64,000 nucleotides of DNA from Laguncularia racemosa (Eukaryota > Streptophyta > Magnoliopsida > Myrtales > Combretaceae): assembly GCA_037954665.1 (NCBI GenBank), contig JBBMOL010000146.1, forward strand, positions 1,426,001 through 1,490,000. Reading direction: 5' to 3'. Positions 52,640 to 63,998 of this stretch are shown one piece after another. Made by a program: the position numbers and the translations under genes. How positions within the stretch are numbered: position 1 is the first letter of the stretch; each line of letters starts with the position of its first letter. The notes beneath the pieces were generated by a model that ran no database searches, was not told where the DNA came from, and was given only the letters and a program-made list of their open reading frames with translations.

Positions 52640-54460
52640 TAATTTAAGGAAAATTCAAAAGAGAATAAGGAAAGAAGATCTAATTAAGATAATGTTAGAT
52701 TAAGAGGAGTAAATTTTGAACCACCTATTCTTGAACCAACACAATTGCAAATGCTTCACATGATGACTTTAGAAGAACCTTTTATTATTGATAAAGAATT
52801 CTTAAGGAAAGATTTTTATTTTGAAGAAAATAAATATAAAAGACAAGCATACTTTTCAATATAGTCCAAAGAAAATACACATACAATAAGAGCTTAATAG
52901 TATGATGATATGCAAAATCGATTGAAAGAAAATAAGCTATTAGTTAAATGGTTTAAGATTATGGGGTTAAAGGAAAATGCTACATTAAAACTATAAAGAA
53001 ACCTATTCAAGGATGGGAACCCATGGTAAGCATGCGCCTTCCTTTACAAGAAATTACCTTAAGGGTCCAAGATGAAAATATTAAAGCCTCTCCTTTCAAA
53101 TTAACTATTGAAGTAAAAAAAAAAGTGATTTTCATTTAGAATTGAATAGTTTGAAAGGACAAAATAATTTTACTAATCAAGTATTATCTACCATTGGATT
53201 ACGAATAGAAAGAATTCAAAACTTAATTACTAAAAATTCTAAAAGAGACCCCAAATTGAAGTTTGGAAAAGATATAATCAAACAAAAGTTAGATCTAACC
53301 TCTTTGTCCATATCAAGGCCAATTTATCCTCCTTTTTTTAATCCTAAAACCAAAAAAAAAATTAGCAAAGAAGAAGATATGTTGGAAACTATAATAAATA
53401 GGTTAGATAAACTTAATATAAAAGATAGTAAAAGGGCAATAGATGTGATAGACAAAGAAGGTGAAATTGATATAAATGAGTTAGCTTATTAATTCTCACA
53501 AAATTTGGATATTAACAAGATAGAAATGGTGCAAGAAAGGGTTAAAAGAGAAAAACCGTGTCCAATCTTAGGGGATGGTACACAAGACCTCCACTTGATA
53601 CAATGTTTGAAGAAAAACCATATATCGAGATTAATAGATTTAGAGGAAGTAAAGTATATAAGTGGAATATAAATAGACTAGTAGAACATCAAATTTTAGA
53701 TTTATTAAGTCAAATGTTAATAGCATCAAATGCTTACAAATAATAGAATGATTTAGATCATCAAATAGTTGTGATTCTAGCTTTAGGATTTATAGCTTAA
53801 AGGATGGTGAGTAAAATATCTTACTTTAGAAGAAAAGCAATTTATAATTACAAGACAAAAAGAAGTAGTTACTAGTCAAGGATTAATTTCAGTAGAAGAT
53901 AGAGTCTCTACCCTTATTTATGCAATCATTAAACATTTTGGTGAAGAACCCACTAAGTTTAGAGAAAGAAGTGGAGAAGTTTTACAAAATCTTATGTGCC
54001 CTACTCTCAATAATTTTAGATGGTATAAAGATGTACTTTTAGCAAAAATATTTACAGGGGAAGATTGTAATTCTAGCTATTGGAAAGAAAGACTCATTGT
54101 TGGATTACCAAAACTCTATGAAAAAAGGTGAGATATAGGATAAAAAGAGATTATGGGATAAATTCATATTATAAACCCCTTACATGTAGAGAAATAATAA
54201 CTACCATAAATTTAGAAGGATTGAGTTTGTGTAATGATATGGAACTAAAGGCTAAAATATAAAATGAAAAAAAGAGAATTAGAAATAAACTATGGGACTT
54301 CTGTTACCAATATGGATATGAAAAGATTCTAACTCCCTCAATAAGAGCACAGAAGAAAAGGAAAAAAAAAATTCAATATAGAAATCATGATAAAAATTTC
54401 ATGAGAACTAGAATAGAAAATATAAACCTAAAAAAAAAATTAAGTAAGTCCTAAAAGATA
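52640..54460 (+). pseudogene. Caulimovirid capsid-type region, eroded
   Basis: Discontinuous plus-strand frames (52640-52990, 53142-53492, 53558-53743 and short pieces to 54460) rich in Lys, Asn, Ile and Glu, lying between the movement-protein-like region and the zinc knuckle, where caulimovirids encode the coat protein. One piece (SISRPIYPPFFNPKTKKK) precedes an acidic lysine-rich segment. Identification is by position and composition more than by motif. Confidence 0.5.
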
Positions 54461-54462
54461 AA

Positions 54463-54506
54463 ATGTTACAAATGTAGGAAAAATGGATACATATCCCAAA
54501 ATTGTT
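54463..54506 (+). pseudogene. Degenerate CCHC zinc knuckle of the viral relic
   Basis: Reads KCYKCRKNGYISQNCFRNKK. The spacing is C-X2-C-X4-Y-X4-C, a retroviral-type knuckle in which the histidine is replaced by tyrosine. In the family this motif sits at the C-terminal end of the capsid protein. Confidence 0.75.
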
Positions 54507-54780
54507 TTAGAAACAAAAAGATTAATGCTCTAAAATTATAAGAAGATATGAAAGAAGAAATATCAAATATAATAAATGAGGAAGACTCTTCTATGGTAAT
54601 TAATCTAAAGAATATATTTATGAGATAGACGAAGAATCTGATTATTTAGAAAAAGAAAATTCAGAGTATTTCTTCAAAAATATACACCAATGTAAATAGA
54701 TAAAAGTTGTAACTAGTGAAGAAAGACTCATTCTAGAAATTATAGAGGACATACTTGATCTTGAGAAACAAAAGAGATAC

Positions 54781-54990
54781 TTGTTAAAACTAAAAGATAA
54801 GATAGTGGCAAAAGAAAAACTAGCTCAAAAGATGAAGAATTATATTCTTTGCAAAAAAATCTTTGAAAGATTTTCTGAGAAAGAAAAACTTGCTAGTTTA
54901 CAATCATTACAAAATGAAATAAATAATATTAAAAAAGAAATTAGAAGGCTAAAACAAAAGTATGATAAATTAGAAAGCGAAAAATTATGA
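54781..54990 (+). pseudogene. Coiled-coil-like stretch of the viral relic
   Basis: A 69-codon frame of alternating Lys, Glu, Leu and Ile, with KLASLQSLQNEINNIKKEIR in the middle and a heptad-like pattern. It lies between the knuckle and the protease-like region. Its role is not known here. Confidence 0.45.
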
Positions 54991-55095
54991 TAAAAGCCAA
55001 GTTAAAACAACAAAGTGAGATTGCATCTTTTGAAAAAGAAGAAGAACCAGATGAGGAATACATTAATTTAGTAAGTAAGATAAATATACAAAAAT

Positions 55096-55375
55096 GGCAA
55101 TTAAAATAATTATGGTTATTAAAGATGAATTTATAATAAATTGCATAGCTCTATTAGGTTGAAGAGCATATCAAAATTATATTCATGAAGGATTAACCCC
55201 TACTTGATATTACTGAAAGACTTCAAAAAAAAATTATTTTCAGCAAGAAGATATAAACTAAATGTTAAATATAAATTATCATAAGCTAAAATAATATAAG
55301 ATAGTGTAAATTTTAAGACTACGTTGGTTTTAGTGAAAAATATAAATAATGCAATTATATTAGGAATATGATAAG
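55096..55375 (+). pseudogene. Pararetroviral protease-like remnant
   Basis: Plus-strand residues such as INCIALLG, a stop, then RAYQNYIHEGLTPT, and later NINNAIILGI just before the sequence ends, resemble a retropepsin region. The catalytic Asp-Thr/Ser-Gly is not recognisable and several stops intervene. Similarity is lost after about 55375. Confidence 0.5.
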
Positions 55376-55690
55376 TGTCGGAAAACCCTTAATTTTAATG
55401 TTTATTAGTTATAATTTTATATAATTTTCATGTGATTTATGAAGAAAATGGTACTTATATGATTAAATTTTAATTTCAAGCGTCAATGGAGACAAGGGAA
55501 AGGTTTAAGGATAATATGAGCAAAGGCGATATGAAATTTGGCGAAAAATAAAGAAAACTAATTTTTACTTCAGCACAACCCATGGGGACGCCAATGGTGA
55601 TACAAAAAATGACCAGTAGCTATATCAAGGTGTGTCCTAGGTTCAACATAGCCGTGCTGATACCTGTAACGAGAATACAAGAGTAGGACA
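55376..55690. other. Unassigned spacer, possibly an LTR start
   Basis: Begins ATAAGTGTCGGAAAACCCTT, which could be an LTR edge (TGTCGG...), but no partner was found. The word ACAAGAGTAGGACACCTAT occurs at about 55677-55695 and again at about 55733-55751. Confidence 0.35.
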
Positions 55691-55695
55691 CCTAT

Positions 55696-57275
55696 TTGTT
55701 ATTTCTTCCTTCTGCATTTGTCTATCTTCTTTACAAGAGTAGGACACCTATACTTAATGTGTTTAAGTTTTTTGAATTCATAACAAACCATGTCCTTCTT
55801 TTCCTCCTTTTCTTTACTACTTATTCTTGTATCACTTTTGTTAGATTTCTTATAATTAATTGGTCTCTTACCTCTTTTCTTTAGTAACCTATTTAGATGC
55901 TGTGCCAATATGGTCACTTCTTCATCATCATCGATAGAATCTTCATCAAAATCTTCTTTAGGTTCTTTAATTCTAAATGTAGTGTTTTTTTTTTTTTTTT
56001 TGACTTTCACTATCTTTTGCTCAAAGTACATCAGTCTCATGAGCCATTTACTTGCTTCTAAGTTGACTGAATGTAAGTTTGCTCAAGTTACAGGCTTCTT
56101 CAATAGCTGTTTTCTTTATATTTCAAGCTTTTTATAGAATTATCAACATATCCCAAACTAGATATGTATCATTATTGTTTGACCAAGAGAACTTAACTTT
56201 TTAGTTATAGTAATAACTATCCTTTATCTCTTCTCTAGGTTGTATTTGGAAGGGTTTATATTGTTGCATAAGCATATTGATTCTTGTCTCTTTGATAGTG
56301 ATGAAGTAGAGGTATTAGCAAACAGGTACATAGCGAAATCGGACAAAATTGGGTCAATCGCAATTTTATGATTTTTAGACCTTATTTTGAAGGAAACAAG
56401 CTAACTTGAAGAAATCAATACCTTTAGTATTGAGCTATGTTGTTTTTAGGACAAATTCATTCTTTTAATTCCTTAAACAATTGAATTTGCTATTTTTTGT
56501 AACTTTTATATTGCTTATAACTTTTTATACACTTCTGTTTTGAATGTCATTTGTGACATTTATTTGTCTTCTAATTTTCTACATGTCCTTAAGTTTTAGG
56601 CACTTCTATTTTTAGCAAATTTTAGGCGTTTCCATTTTTGGAAAATTCTTATGTTCTATTTTTTATAGCTTTGTGTATGTTATTATTTGTACGCCTTAAA
56701 GCATTGAACAGACATTATTATTGAATATTATCAAAATTTTGAGTCATCATTACTCCATTTTTCTTCCAAATTTTGGAATTCATAAAATTGTCGAATTTGG
56801 ATGCTAATTATCAAAGAATTCATATAATCAATTCATATTTGAAAGTCGCACACCAGGTAATCATTGAATCAACGACTTTGCAATAAAAAAATCCATTTAA
56901 TCTCACGTGTTATGCTGCGTCAGATAGTATCAATTATTTTATGTGTTTCACAAAACGTATCCCAAATATCCTTTGTTTAAGTGTTTTACATGAGGAGATC
57001 AAATAAAATTCAAAGGGTACAATTGTAGTAAGAGATTCTTAGTCTTTGAATTCATTTATGCTTTCTTCTTGTCATTGAAATCTATAACATCACCCTTCAT
57101 CTCCATGTCGCCTTTTTCAATAATGTCTCATGATTATGGCTTTGATAAATGTTCCCATCTTGTGCTTCTAATAGGGAGGATTAGTTCCATCAAAATAAGG
57201 TATCTAACCAATTTGAACGGTTAGATTTTTGCCTTTATTATTTAAACTTAATTAATATCAAGCAAGGCTTTAATA
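55696..57275 (-). pseudogene. Copia-6: decayed copia gag with primer-binding site
   Basis: Minus-strand relic of the 5' part of a copia element. At about 57255-57270 the minus strand reads AATTGGTATTAAAGCC, a primer-binding site, followed leftward by gag pieces (WLDTLFDGTNPPY near 57200). A collinear frame with stops comes next (near 56140-56330, including ETRINMLMQQYKPFQ). At 55699-56040 there is a lysine-rich region, DDDEEVTILAQHLNRLLKKR and a knuckle-like CYEFKKLKHIKYRC in which the second cysteine is lost (CYEF for CYEC). No pol domain is present. The LTR should lie to the right of 57275 but could not be delimited. Confidence 0.7.
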
Positions 57276-58719
57276 CCAATTATTGGTCTTAGTTAGCAAT
57301 TAAGAAGGGGTGAATTGATTATTTAAAATTTAAAATTTCTTTTTAGAAACATTTCGAAAGCTTCCCCTTTTGATTACTATTGGCAGAGATTAACAATACA
57401 TAGCGAAATAAAAATAAAATGCGATGATAAGTAAAAGAGCATAAGGATAAGAAGATCAAGTGATAGATTAATAATGGCTCTACCTTATACGCTAATCTAC
57501 TCTTCCAACCTTTACGTGTTGAGGCTTTGGTCGTCTTCACCAAGTGTCCCACCATGAACAAAACTTTGAGATTTTACACAGTTAGCCAACATAGCATAAT
57601 CACTTCACTATTTTGTCTCGCTCAACTTATCTTAAAGCTAATCACACAAAACTATAATGAACATAAAAACTCTTGCAACAACTATAACTTTTAAATAGAA
57701 GTTTGAACCGTGAGGATAACAAATATTGATTTCTCTACAAGATTAGTGCTTTAACATAATACAATGAAAATAAACTAAATTACTTCAAATGCTTTCTTCT
57801 TTCTCTTATATTTTTCTATGTTACTTGTTTTCTTCTTCTTGTTCCTGCTAAACTCATATTTATAGATGATTGGTATTGGTCAAATTTTGAATTTGAGTGA
57901 TCTTGTATTCTCTTATCATTGCTTTATAGTAATCTTTATATCTAGCTTTAATTCTCTAACTTTAGTAAAAAAAAGAAAAAAATCAGTGTTTCATCTTGTT
58001 ATTTTGAAAGGAAAATTTTGACCACAATAAAAACAAGTGTATTAAATATTGATAATTTAACTTAATGCCTTCTAATATTGCCTTTCATATTTTTGTATAA
58101 CGGATTTGTTTTCCCTTTTTTATCATACTTTGAAGCTTTGGACTACTTCTATAAGAAATTCCGATGATATCGAAAACCAATTTTAATGGAATGGGTCAAA
58201 TATATTCAACTGGTGGAGATAAGTCTTAAAATTTATTTATTCAACTTGTTTATCCCAAAAAAAATTTGAGATTTCAATATTGCTTGAATTCAAAAGTAAA
58301 TTGTCTTATTGATTATGATCTTTAAATATTAGCTTTCAACTTATAGTAAATTTGCTCCTATTCTTAAAAAATGATTCATTAAACAACATTTGATTTATTT
58401 AACTTGATTTTGATTATGATGCAGGATTCTATACCTTTGATTCTTCCATAAAGTTCAAATCCATTCTTTACTTTTGCCTAAACTAGATGGTTTTTTGCTT
58501 GCTTCTGAAATAACTTTGTTCATATCTTAACCTTTAAAAAATCCACTGATTATTCTTGTTAAATATATACATACATATAGAATCTGCACACTAAAAATAA
58601 AGATCTTAGATTATAATATCAAAATAACTTTCCATTAAACCTTTTAGTTGTTTTGTTATCATTAAAACTATTATTTAGAGGTTCTATCATTTTGCTTTGA
58701 TAGGTAAAAGTTGAAGAGG
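57276..58719. other. AT-rich DNA, probably including the Copia-6 LTR
   Basis: No coding region recognised. The left part presumably includes the LTR of the Copia-6 relic. Short frames here (for example 57343-57561, minus) are not convincing. Confidence 0.4.
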
Positions 58720-59389
58720 TGATGGGAATCAAATCAATTCAACAATAGGACCCATTACCCGAGCAAGAGCTAAAGGACTACAGAGCCTTACATTGAAAGT
58801 CCTATTTGATCAAATGGAACCCAAGGACATTCACATAGTGTCTTCATTCATTTCATATGATTGTTTTATATTAAATCAAGTACATTTGTCAGTATTACAG
58901 AAGGGCGATCAAATTAATTAGCACATGGTTTAGAGAATGGTTCACGGGCCAATGTTTTGAACCTAAATGAACATAGATAGTCGACTATGTGTATGCTATT
59001 TTTCATTATTTTCTTAGGTTGTTTTTTTCTTCCATATTTAGGGATTAATATAAATACTTTTAAAGGGAACAACAAAAGTCACTTTTTCATATTTCAGTGA
59101 AGCAACACATGAAAAGGGATTTTTCTCTCTTTTTCCATACACTCTTATTAATTCTTTTAGGGTTATGGCAAGTTGAGGCTTAGATTGTTGTGTGTAATAT
59201 TAGTAATTGCAAGTTGTTTTCTCATTCTACTAGTGAGTAATATCTGGTAAGAATTTGGAATTTCATTTGTTCTTGTTTTTGGAAAAATTAGGGTTCCACT
59301 TCACTGAGGGTATCCTTGCCATTTTGGACATAATTGTTCAATTATTTCATAATTAGGATTGTGTTGATTGTAATTGGATTGGCATATCA
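58720..59389 (+). repeat. Gypsy-C 5' LTR
   Basis: About 670 bp, from TGATGGGAATC to GGCATATCA. The left edge is set by alignment with the Gypsy-A LTR coding segment and the right edge by the adjoining primer-binding site. There is no partner in the window. Confidence 0.7.
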
Positions 59390-59971
59390 TCTTTTGGCAT
59401 CAAAGCATTCAGTTGAGAGAAGGGAATTGCACGTGGAAGTATTGATTTTGATTTGGGGATTTAGGGTTTATGTCGTGCAATTATTCAATTGTTTGATTAT
59501 GTGAATTGAAATTAGATATATTGCATGAATTGTGCCATGTTTCTTTAGTCATTGTGGGTTGAAATTGAAGAAATGGCTACTTTAGAGGTTTTGCTGTGGA
59601 TGGTTGGGGTTTACTACAATTGATTCCATAATTGTGTAATTGAGTAGTAAATGTGAATTAAAGTGTCGTGAATGCTCCATTGACTTAATATGAGAAGAGT
59701 GCATTTAAGGTATGTGTAACCGGATGCTATAGTACACGTGATTTTGAATTGATATTTGAACAAGGTGTGATTGTTGAAGTGTGTTTGTGAGTTGAAGAAA
59801 CTTGTGCTGTAAAGATGTGTTTATGAGTTGAAGAACTTATGCCGTGAAGGTGTATTTGTGAGTTAGAGGAATTTAGTACCGTGAAGGTGTATTTGTGAGT
59901 TGAAGAAATTTTGTGCCGTAAAGGTATGTTTATGGGTCGGAGAAATTTTGTCAAAGCTTAATTAAACAACC

Positions 59972-61206
59972 ATGTCAAATGGTAGCGTGAATGGTGCTAC
60001 AGGTGGAAGAAGGGATTTAGAAGAGCAGTTATAAGAGTGAACCACTATTGTTGCTAATCTAGCTACAAGGATTAACCAAATAACACTTCCCTAACAACCA
60101 ATGGCGAATCCACAAGTACCCCCACCTCAGGTAGTTATTAATAATGCCTGTAGGGAAGGAGCATTAGGAGGTAATAGGGGAAGGCGAATTAAAGGAAATT
60201 ACCCTGCCTAAACAAAAGTAAGAGATGATCATTTTGAGGATGAATTTTATCTCAATTGTGAGTTCAGACCACCTAGGAGTTTAGAATATGTGAAATTACA
60301 GATGCCTTTATTTGCTGGAAGGGGATCTGCAGAAAATTATCTGAATTGGGAGGATAAGGTGGAATGATTTTTTGAATGCTATGAGATCAATGACCATACC
60401 TGAGTACGATTAACAGCAGTTGAATTTACAAGGTATGTCGCCTTATGATGGAAGAATATTATAGCTAGTAGGAGGAGAGATGGGGGTGCAGAAATACATA
60501 CTTAACAGGAGATGAAACGGGTTATGAGGAAGAGGTTTATACCAGAACATTACAGGTGGGAGTTATTCATGCGTTTCCAAACATTGAGACAGGGAGGTAA
60601 AACCACAGATGAATATGTCCAGGAGGTTGAGACACCGATGATCCGATGTGGAGCAATCGAATCTCTTGAACAGACTATGGCACGATTTATATCCGGTTTG
60701 AAATATGAGATTGCCTGTATAGTCGAGCTGCAGCGATATAACACCTTTGATGAGGCCATTTAGTTAGCTCTGAAAGTGGAGCGACAGAGGCGTTCTAACC
60801 CTTATAGAGCAACGAGTATAGATCCTCTACAAAACTATATGGGTCAGAAGGTAAACAGGCTGATAAGGGAAGATATAATAGAAATGTGGAAAAGAATGCA
60901 GTTATGCCAAACATTAGAGGGGAGAAAGAGTTTGCTGGGAAAGAGAAAACGGTTGTTGGGTATGAGAACAAACAGGCGGTAGCTAGGTCATCAGGAGGAA
61001 AGAATCGTCAAGTAAAATGTTTTAAATGTCTAAGTTTTAGACATATGGCTACTCAATGTGAAAATCGAAGAGTTATGACTACCATGGAAGTTGAGAGTGA
61101 GGAAGAAGAAGAGATGCACGAGGCCACAGATTTGTCAGCTATATTGGATGAATATTATGGTGATGCAGATGTTGAGGTACATGAGGATAAGGGGAATGAT
61201 CAATAG
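59972..61206 (+). pseudogene. Gypsy-C gag
   Basis: ATG at 59972 begins MSNGSVNGATGGRRDLEEQL. The gag core includes LQMPLFAGRGSAENYLNWED and, at 60512-60763, MKRVMRKRFIPEHYRWELFM then FRQ-type residues FQTLRQGGKTTDEYVQEV. The knuckle at about 61015-61060 reads CFKCLSFRHMATQC, a C-X2-C-X4-H-X4-C pattern. At least five stops and one frame change interrupt it. Confidence 0.87.
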
Positions 61207-61233
61207 TTTTCTATCAACGTACTACGCAGGGCG

Positions 61234-61422
61234 ATGAATACCTTTCTTGCTAATGAAGATGAACAAAGGGAGAACCTATTTCACATCTTCTACAAGGTCC
61301 AAGGTAATCTCTATGCTCTTATCATTGATAGAGGTAATTGTACTAATATAGTGGCTATTTCACTTGTGACTAAATTAAAACTAGTCACTACCCTACATCC
61401 TAAGCCTTATAAACCACACTAG
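61234..61422 (+). pseudogene. Gypsy-C protease remnant
   Basis: Reads ENLFHIFYKVQGNLYALIID followed by RGNCTNIVAISLV. The active-site position that is DGG in Gypsy-A is DRG here, which would abolish activity. A stop at 61420-61422 and broken sequence to about 61800 follow. Confidence 0.85.
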
Positions 61423-61814
61423 TTGAGTGAACAAGGCAGTTTACATGTCACTCAGAGGGCTAAGGTTCCATTCAGCATAGGGAGAAGTATCATGATGAGA
61501 TTGTTTATGATATTCTTCCCATGTGTGTATCACAGATACTGCCTGGCAAGCCCCGGTTGTATGATAGAAAGGTGTTGTATGATGGTTTTAGGAACACTTA
61601 TGTATTCCAGAAGGAGGGTCAACGCATAGTATTGAACCCCATGTCACCTACTAAAGTATAAGAGGCACGTAGGCAAATGAATAAAACTTGTAAAAAGAAG
61701 ACCATGTTAGTGGGACAGCATGAACTGGAGAAGGCAATAAAGGAAGAAAGGTCAATGTATATGTTACAAATGAGATACGTACTAGAGGTGGATGGATGAG
61801 AATAGTTACCCCTA

Positions 61815-62555
61815 GTGGTAAACCAGGTATTAGATGAGTACATGGACATATTCCCAGATGAATTACCACGTATGAGGGGCACTGAACAGGCCATTGATTT
61901 TCAGCCTGGGTCAGTTTTGCCAAATCAACTTATGTATCGCATGAATCTTGAAGAAGCTAAAGAATTGAAGCATCAAGTGGATGAATTGGTAGAAAAGGGT
62001 TTTGTTAAGGAGAGTACTAGTTCTTGTGTTGTTCTTGCACTTCTTGTTCCCAAGAAGGATGGTACATGGAGGATATGTATCGACAATAGAGCCATTAACA
62101 AAATTACCATCAAATATAGGTATCTCATTCCTAAACTTGATGATATGTTAGATGAACTGCATGGTGCACAGGTATTCTCCAAGGTGGATCTTAAAAGTGA
62201 ATATCACCAAATTTGTATGAGGGGTGGAGATGAGTGGAAGACCACTTTTAAAACATGCCATGGCTTGTATAAGTGGATGGTCATGCCCTTTGGGTTGACC
62301 AACACTCCTAATACTTTTATGAAGCTGATGAATCATGTTATGAAAGAATTTCTAGGCAAATTTGTTGTTGTTTATTTTGATGACATTTTGATTTATAACA
62401 GAAACCTGGAAAGTCATGTTGAACATTTACAGGTATTTTTCTCAATATCGAGGAAACAACAACTGTATGTAAATCTCAAGAAGTGTTCTTTATGTCAATC
62501 TAAGGTAACATTTCTTGGTTTTTATTGTGACTGGTTTTGGTGTAAAGGTGGATGA
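61815..62555 (+). pseudogene. Gypsy-C reverse transcriptase
   Basis: A 246-codon frame covering most RT motifs: VLALLVPKKDGTWRICIDNR, SKVDLKSEYHQI, FKTCHGLYKWMVMPFGLTN and the catalytic VVYFDDILIYNR. Near 62510 the frame shifts (SKVTFLGF then out of frame), and the thumb/RNase H follows in another frame. This is the best preserved part of the element. Confidence 0.93.
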
Positions 62556-63012
62556 AGAAAAAGTGAGGGTTGCTATGGATTGGCTGACACCACAACCAGC
62601 GGTTAAGGTAAGAAGTTTCTATGGGTTGGCTTCTTTTTATAGGTGTTTTGTCAGGAATTTTAGTAGTATTGTTAGTCCATTAACAAAGTTGACAAAAAAG
62701 AATGTTTCTTATGTTTGGGGAGAACGAGCCCTAAAGAGTTTTAAGGAAGTGAAAGCAAAGTTAACTAGTGCTCTAGTGTTAACATTACCAGATTTTGACA
62801 AAATTTTTGAATTGGAGTGTAATTCCTCTAGTGTAGGATTTGGTGTTGTGTTGATGCAGGAAAAGAGACCCATTGCACATTTCAGTGAGAAACCATATGG
62901 TGTACCTTTGAACTACTCAGTATATAATAAGAAGTTCTATTCCTTAGTGAGGGCATTGATGACGTGGCAGCACTACCTTCTTCCTAAGAAGTTTATTATT
63001 TATGTCACATAA
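62515..63012 (+). pseudogene. Gypsy-C RNase H, N-terminal part
   Basis: Starts with the RT-RNase H connection (DWLTPQPAVKVRSFYGLASF, YRCFVRNFSSIVSPLTKLTK) and continues into RNase H (VLTLPDFDKIFELECNSSSV, GVVLMQEKRPIAHFSEKP, LVRALMTWQHYLLPKKFIIYV). In relatives the first RNase H catalytic residue is Asp (FELECDASxxG); here it is Asn (ECNSS). A stop at 63010-63012 and an apparent deletion follow. Confidence 0.88.
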
Positions 63013-63998
63013 GTATGTACTTATCACTTCTCTACAATTAAAGTTACTTAGGTTTGAATTAATGAATGAACAGTATGTTCATGATGAATGCCTGAAATTG
63101 ATTGTTGAGCGATGCTCTGGAGGGAATGTGGTAGATGGGTATTATATGGTAGATGGTTTTCTGTATAGAGCAGGAAAATTATGTATACCCTGTGGTTTTG
63201 ATAGGGAATTGTTAGTCAAGGAAGTTCATGTTGGAGAGTTATCTGGGCATTTTAGTGAAAAAAGAACTTTAGAGTTATTAAAAAAACATTTCTACTGAAG
63301 GGATATGTTAAAGGATGTCCACAAGGTGTTGGAGAGATGTGGTGTTTGTAAGAGGGTGAATGGAAAGAAGGGAGCTTGAGGTGAATATATGCCTTTACCT
63401 CTACCTACATAGCCTTGGATTCATATCAGCATAGAATTTATCTTGGATCATCCTAGGATACAGAGAGCCAAAGACTCCATCATGGTGGTTGTCGATCGCT
63501 TCAACAAAATGTCACACTTCGTACCTTGCCACAAAACAAATGACGCACTTTTTATTGCTAACCTTTTTTGTGTAGGATATTGTATGATTACACGATGTTC
63601 TCCACAACATAGTGTCTGACAGAGATACTAAATTTCCCAGTTTCTTCTAGAAGACACTTTGGAAACAACTTGGTACTAAATTCATGTATAATACATCATG
63701 TCACCCCCAAATGGACAGCTAGACAGGGGTAGTCAATTGTACTCTTTGTACCTTACTAAGAGCAATGGTTGGTAAGAATCTTACTTATTAGGGCTTATCT
63801 CTTCCTATTGTTGAGTTCGCTTATACCAGGTCAACTCATAGTTCAACCAGTAAGTCTCCCTTTGAAGTCGTGTACGACTATAATCCTACCATTCCATTGG
63901 ATTTAATAGCTAATCAGGCAACAAAGGAAGAAAGTTTGAGTGGAGTAGAGCATGTAAAGGAGATTTAAAAGCTTCATCAAAAGGCTTATGTGCATCTT
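63002..63998 (+). pseudogene. Gypsy-C integrase, degenerate
   Basis: At 63002-63298 the frame includes YYMVDGFLYRAGKLCIPCGF and HVGELSGHFSEKRTLELLKK, the histidine half of the HHCC zinc-binding domain. The cysteine half (RCGVCKR) follows at about 63330-63360 after a stop. The core then reads ISIEFILDHPR and SIMVVVDRFNKMSHFVPCHK (about 63425-63535), in which the first DDE aspartate context is altered. Later parts (CSPQHSV, PPNGQ) are broken by stops up to the window edge. Confidence 0.85.

Larger units (their letters stand above)
51172..55375 (+). pseudogene. Endogenous caulimovirid (plant pararetrovirus) fragment
   Basis: This is a plus-strand fossil of a reverse-transcribing DNA virus of the Caulimoviridae, most like the petuvirus/florendovirus type. 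In order it shows movement-protein-like sequence, a long eroded capsid-type region rich in lysine and asparagine, a CCHC-like knuckle, a coiled-coil stretch and protease-like sequence. It ends near 55375, before any reverse transcriptase. It contains many stops and frameshifts and a 710-bp MITE, and has neither RT nor RNase H, so it is an inert relic. Its AT content is even higher than its surroundings. No virus-specific regulatory sequences were identified. The assignment rests on recognition of the domain series; a profile search would settle the genus. Confidence 0.72.

Noticed and set aside
51172..55375. Viral insert as a potentially active provirus
   Set aside because: The sequence has many stops and frameshifts, a 710-bp MITE, and no reverse transcriptase or RNase H within the recognisable fragment.
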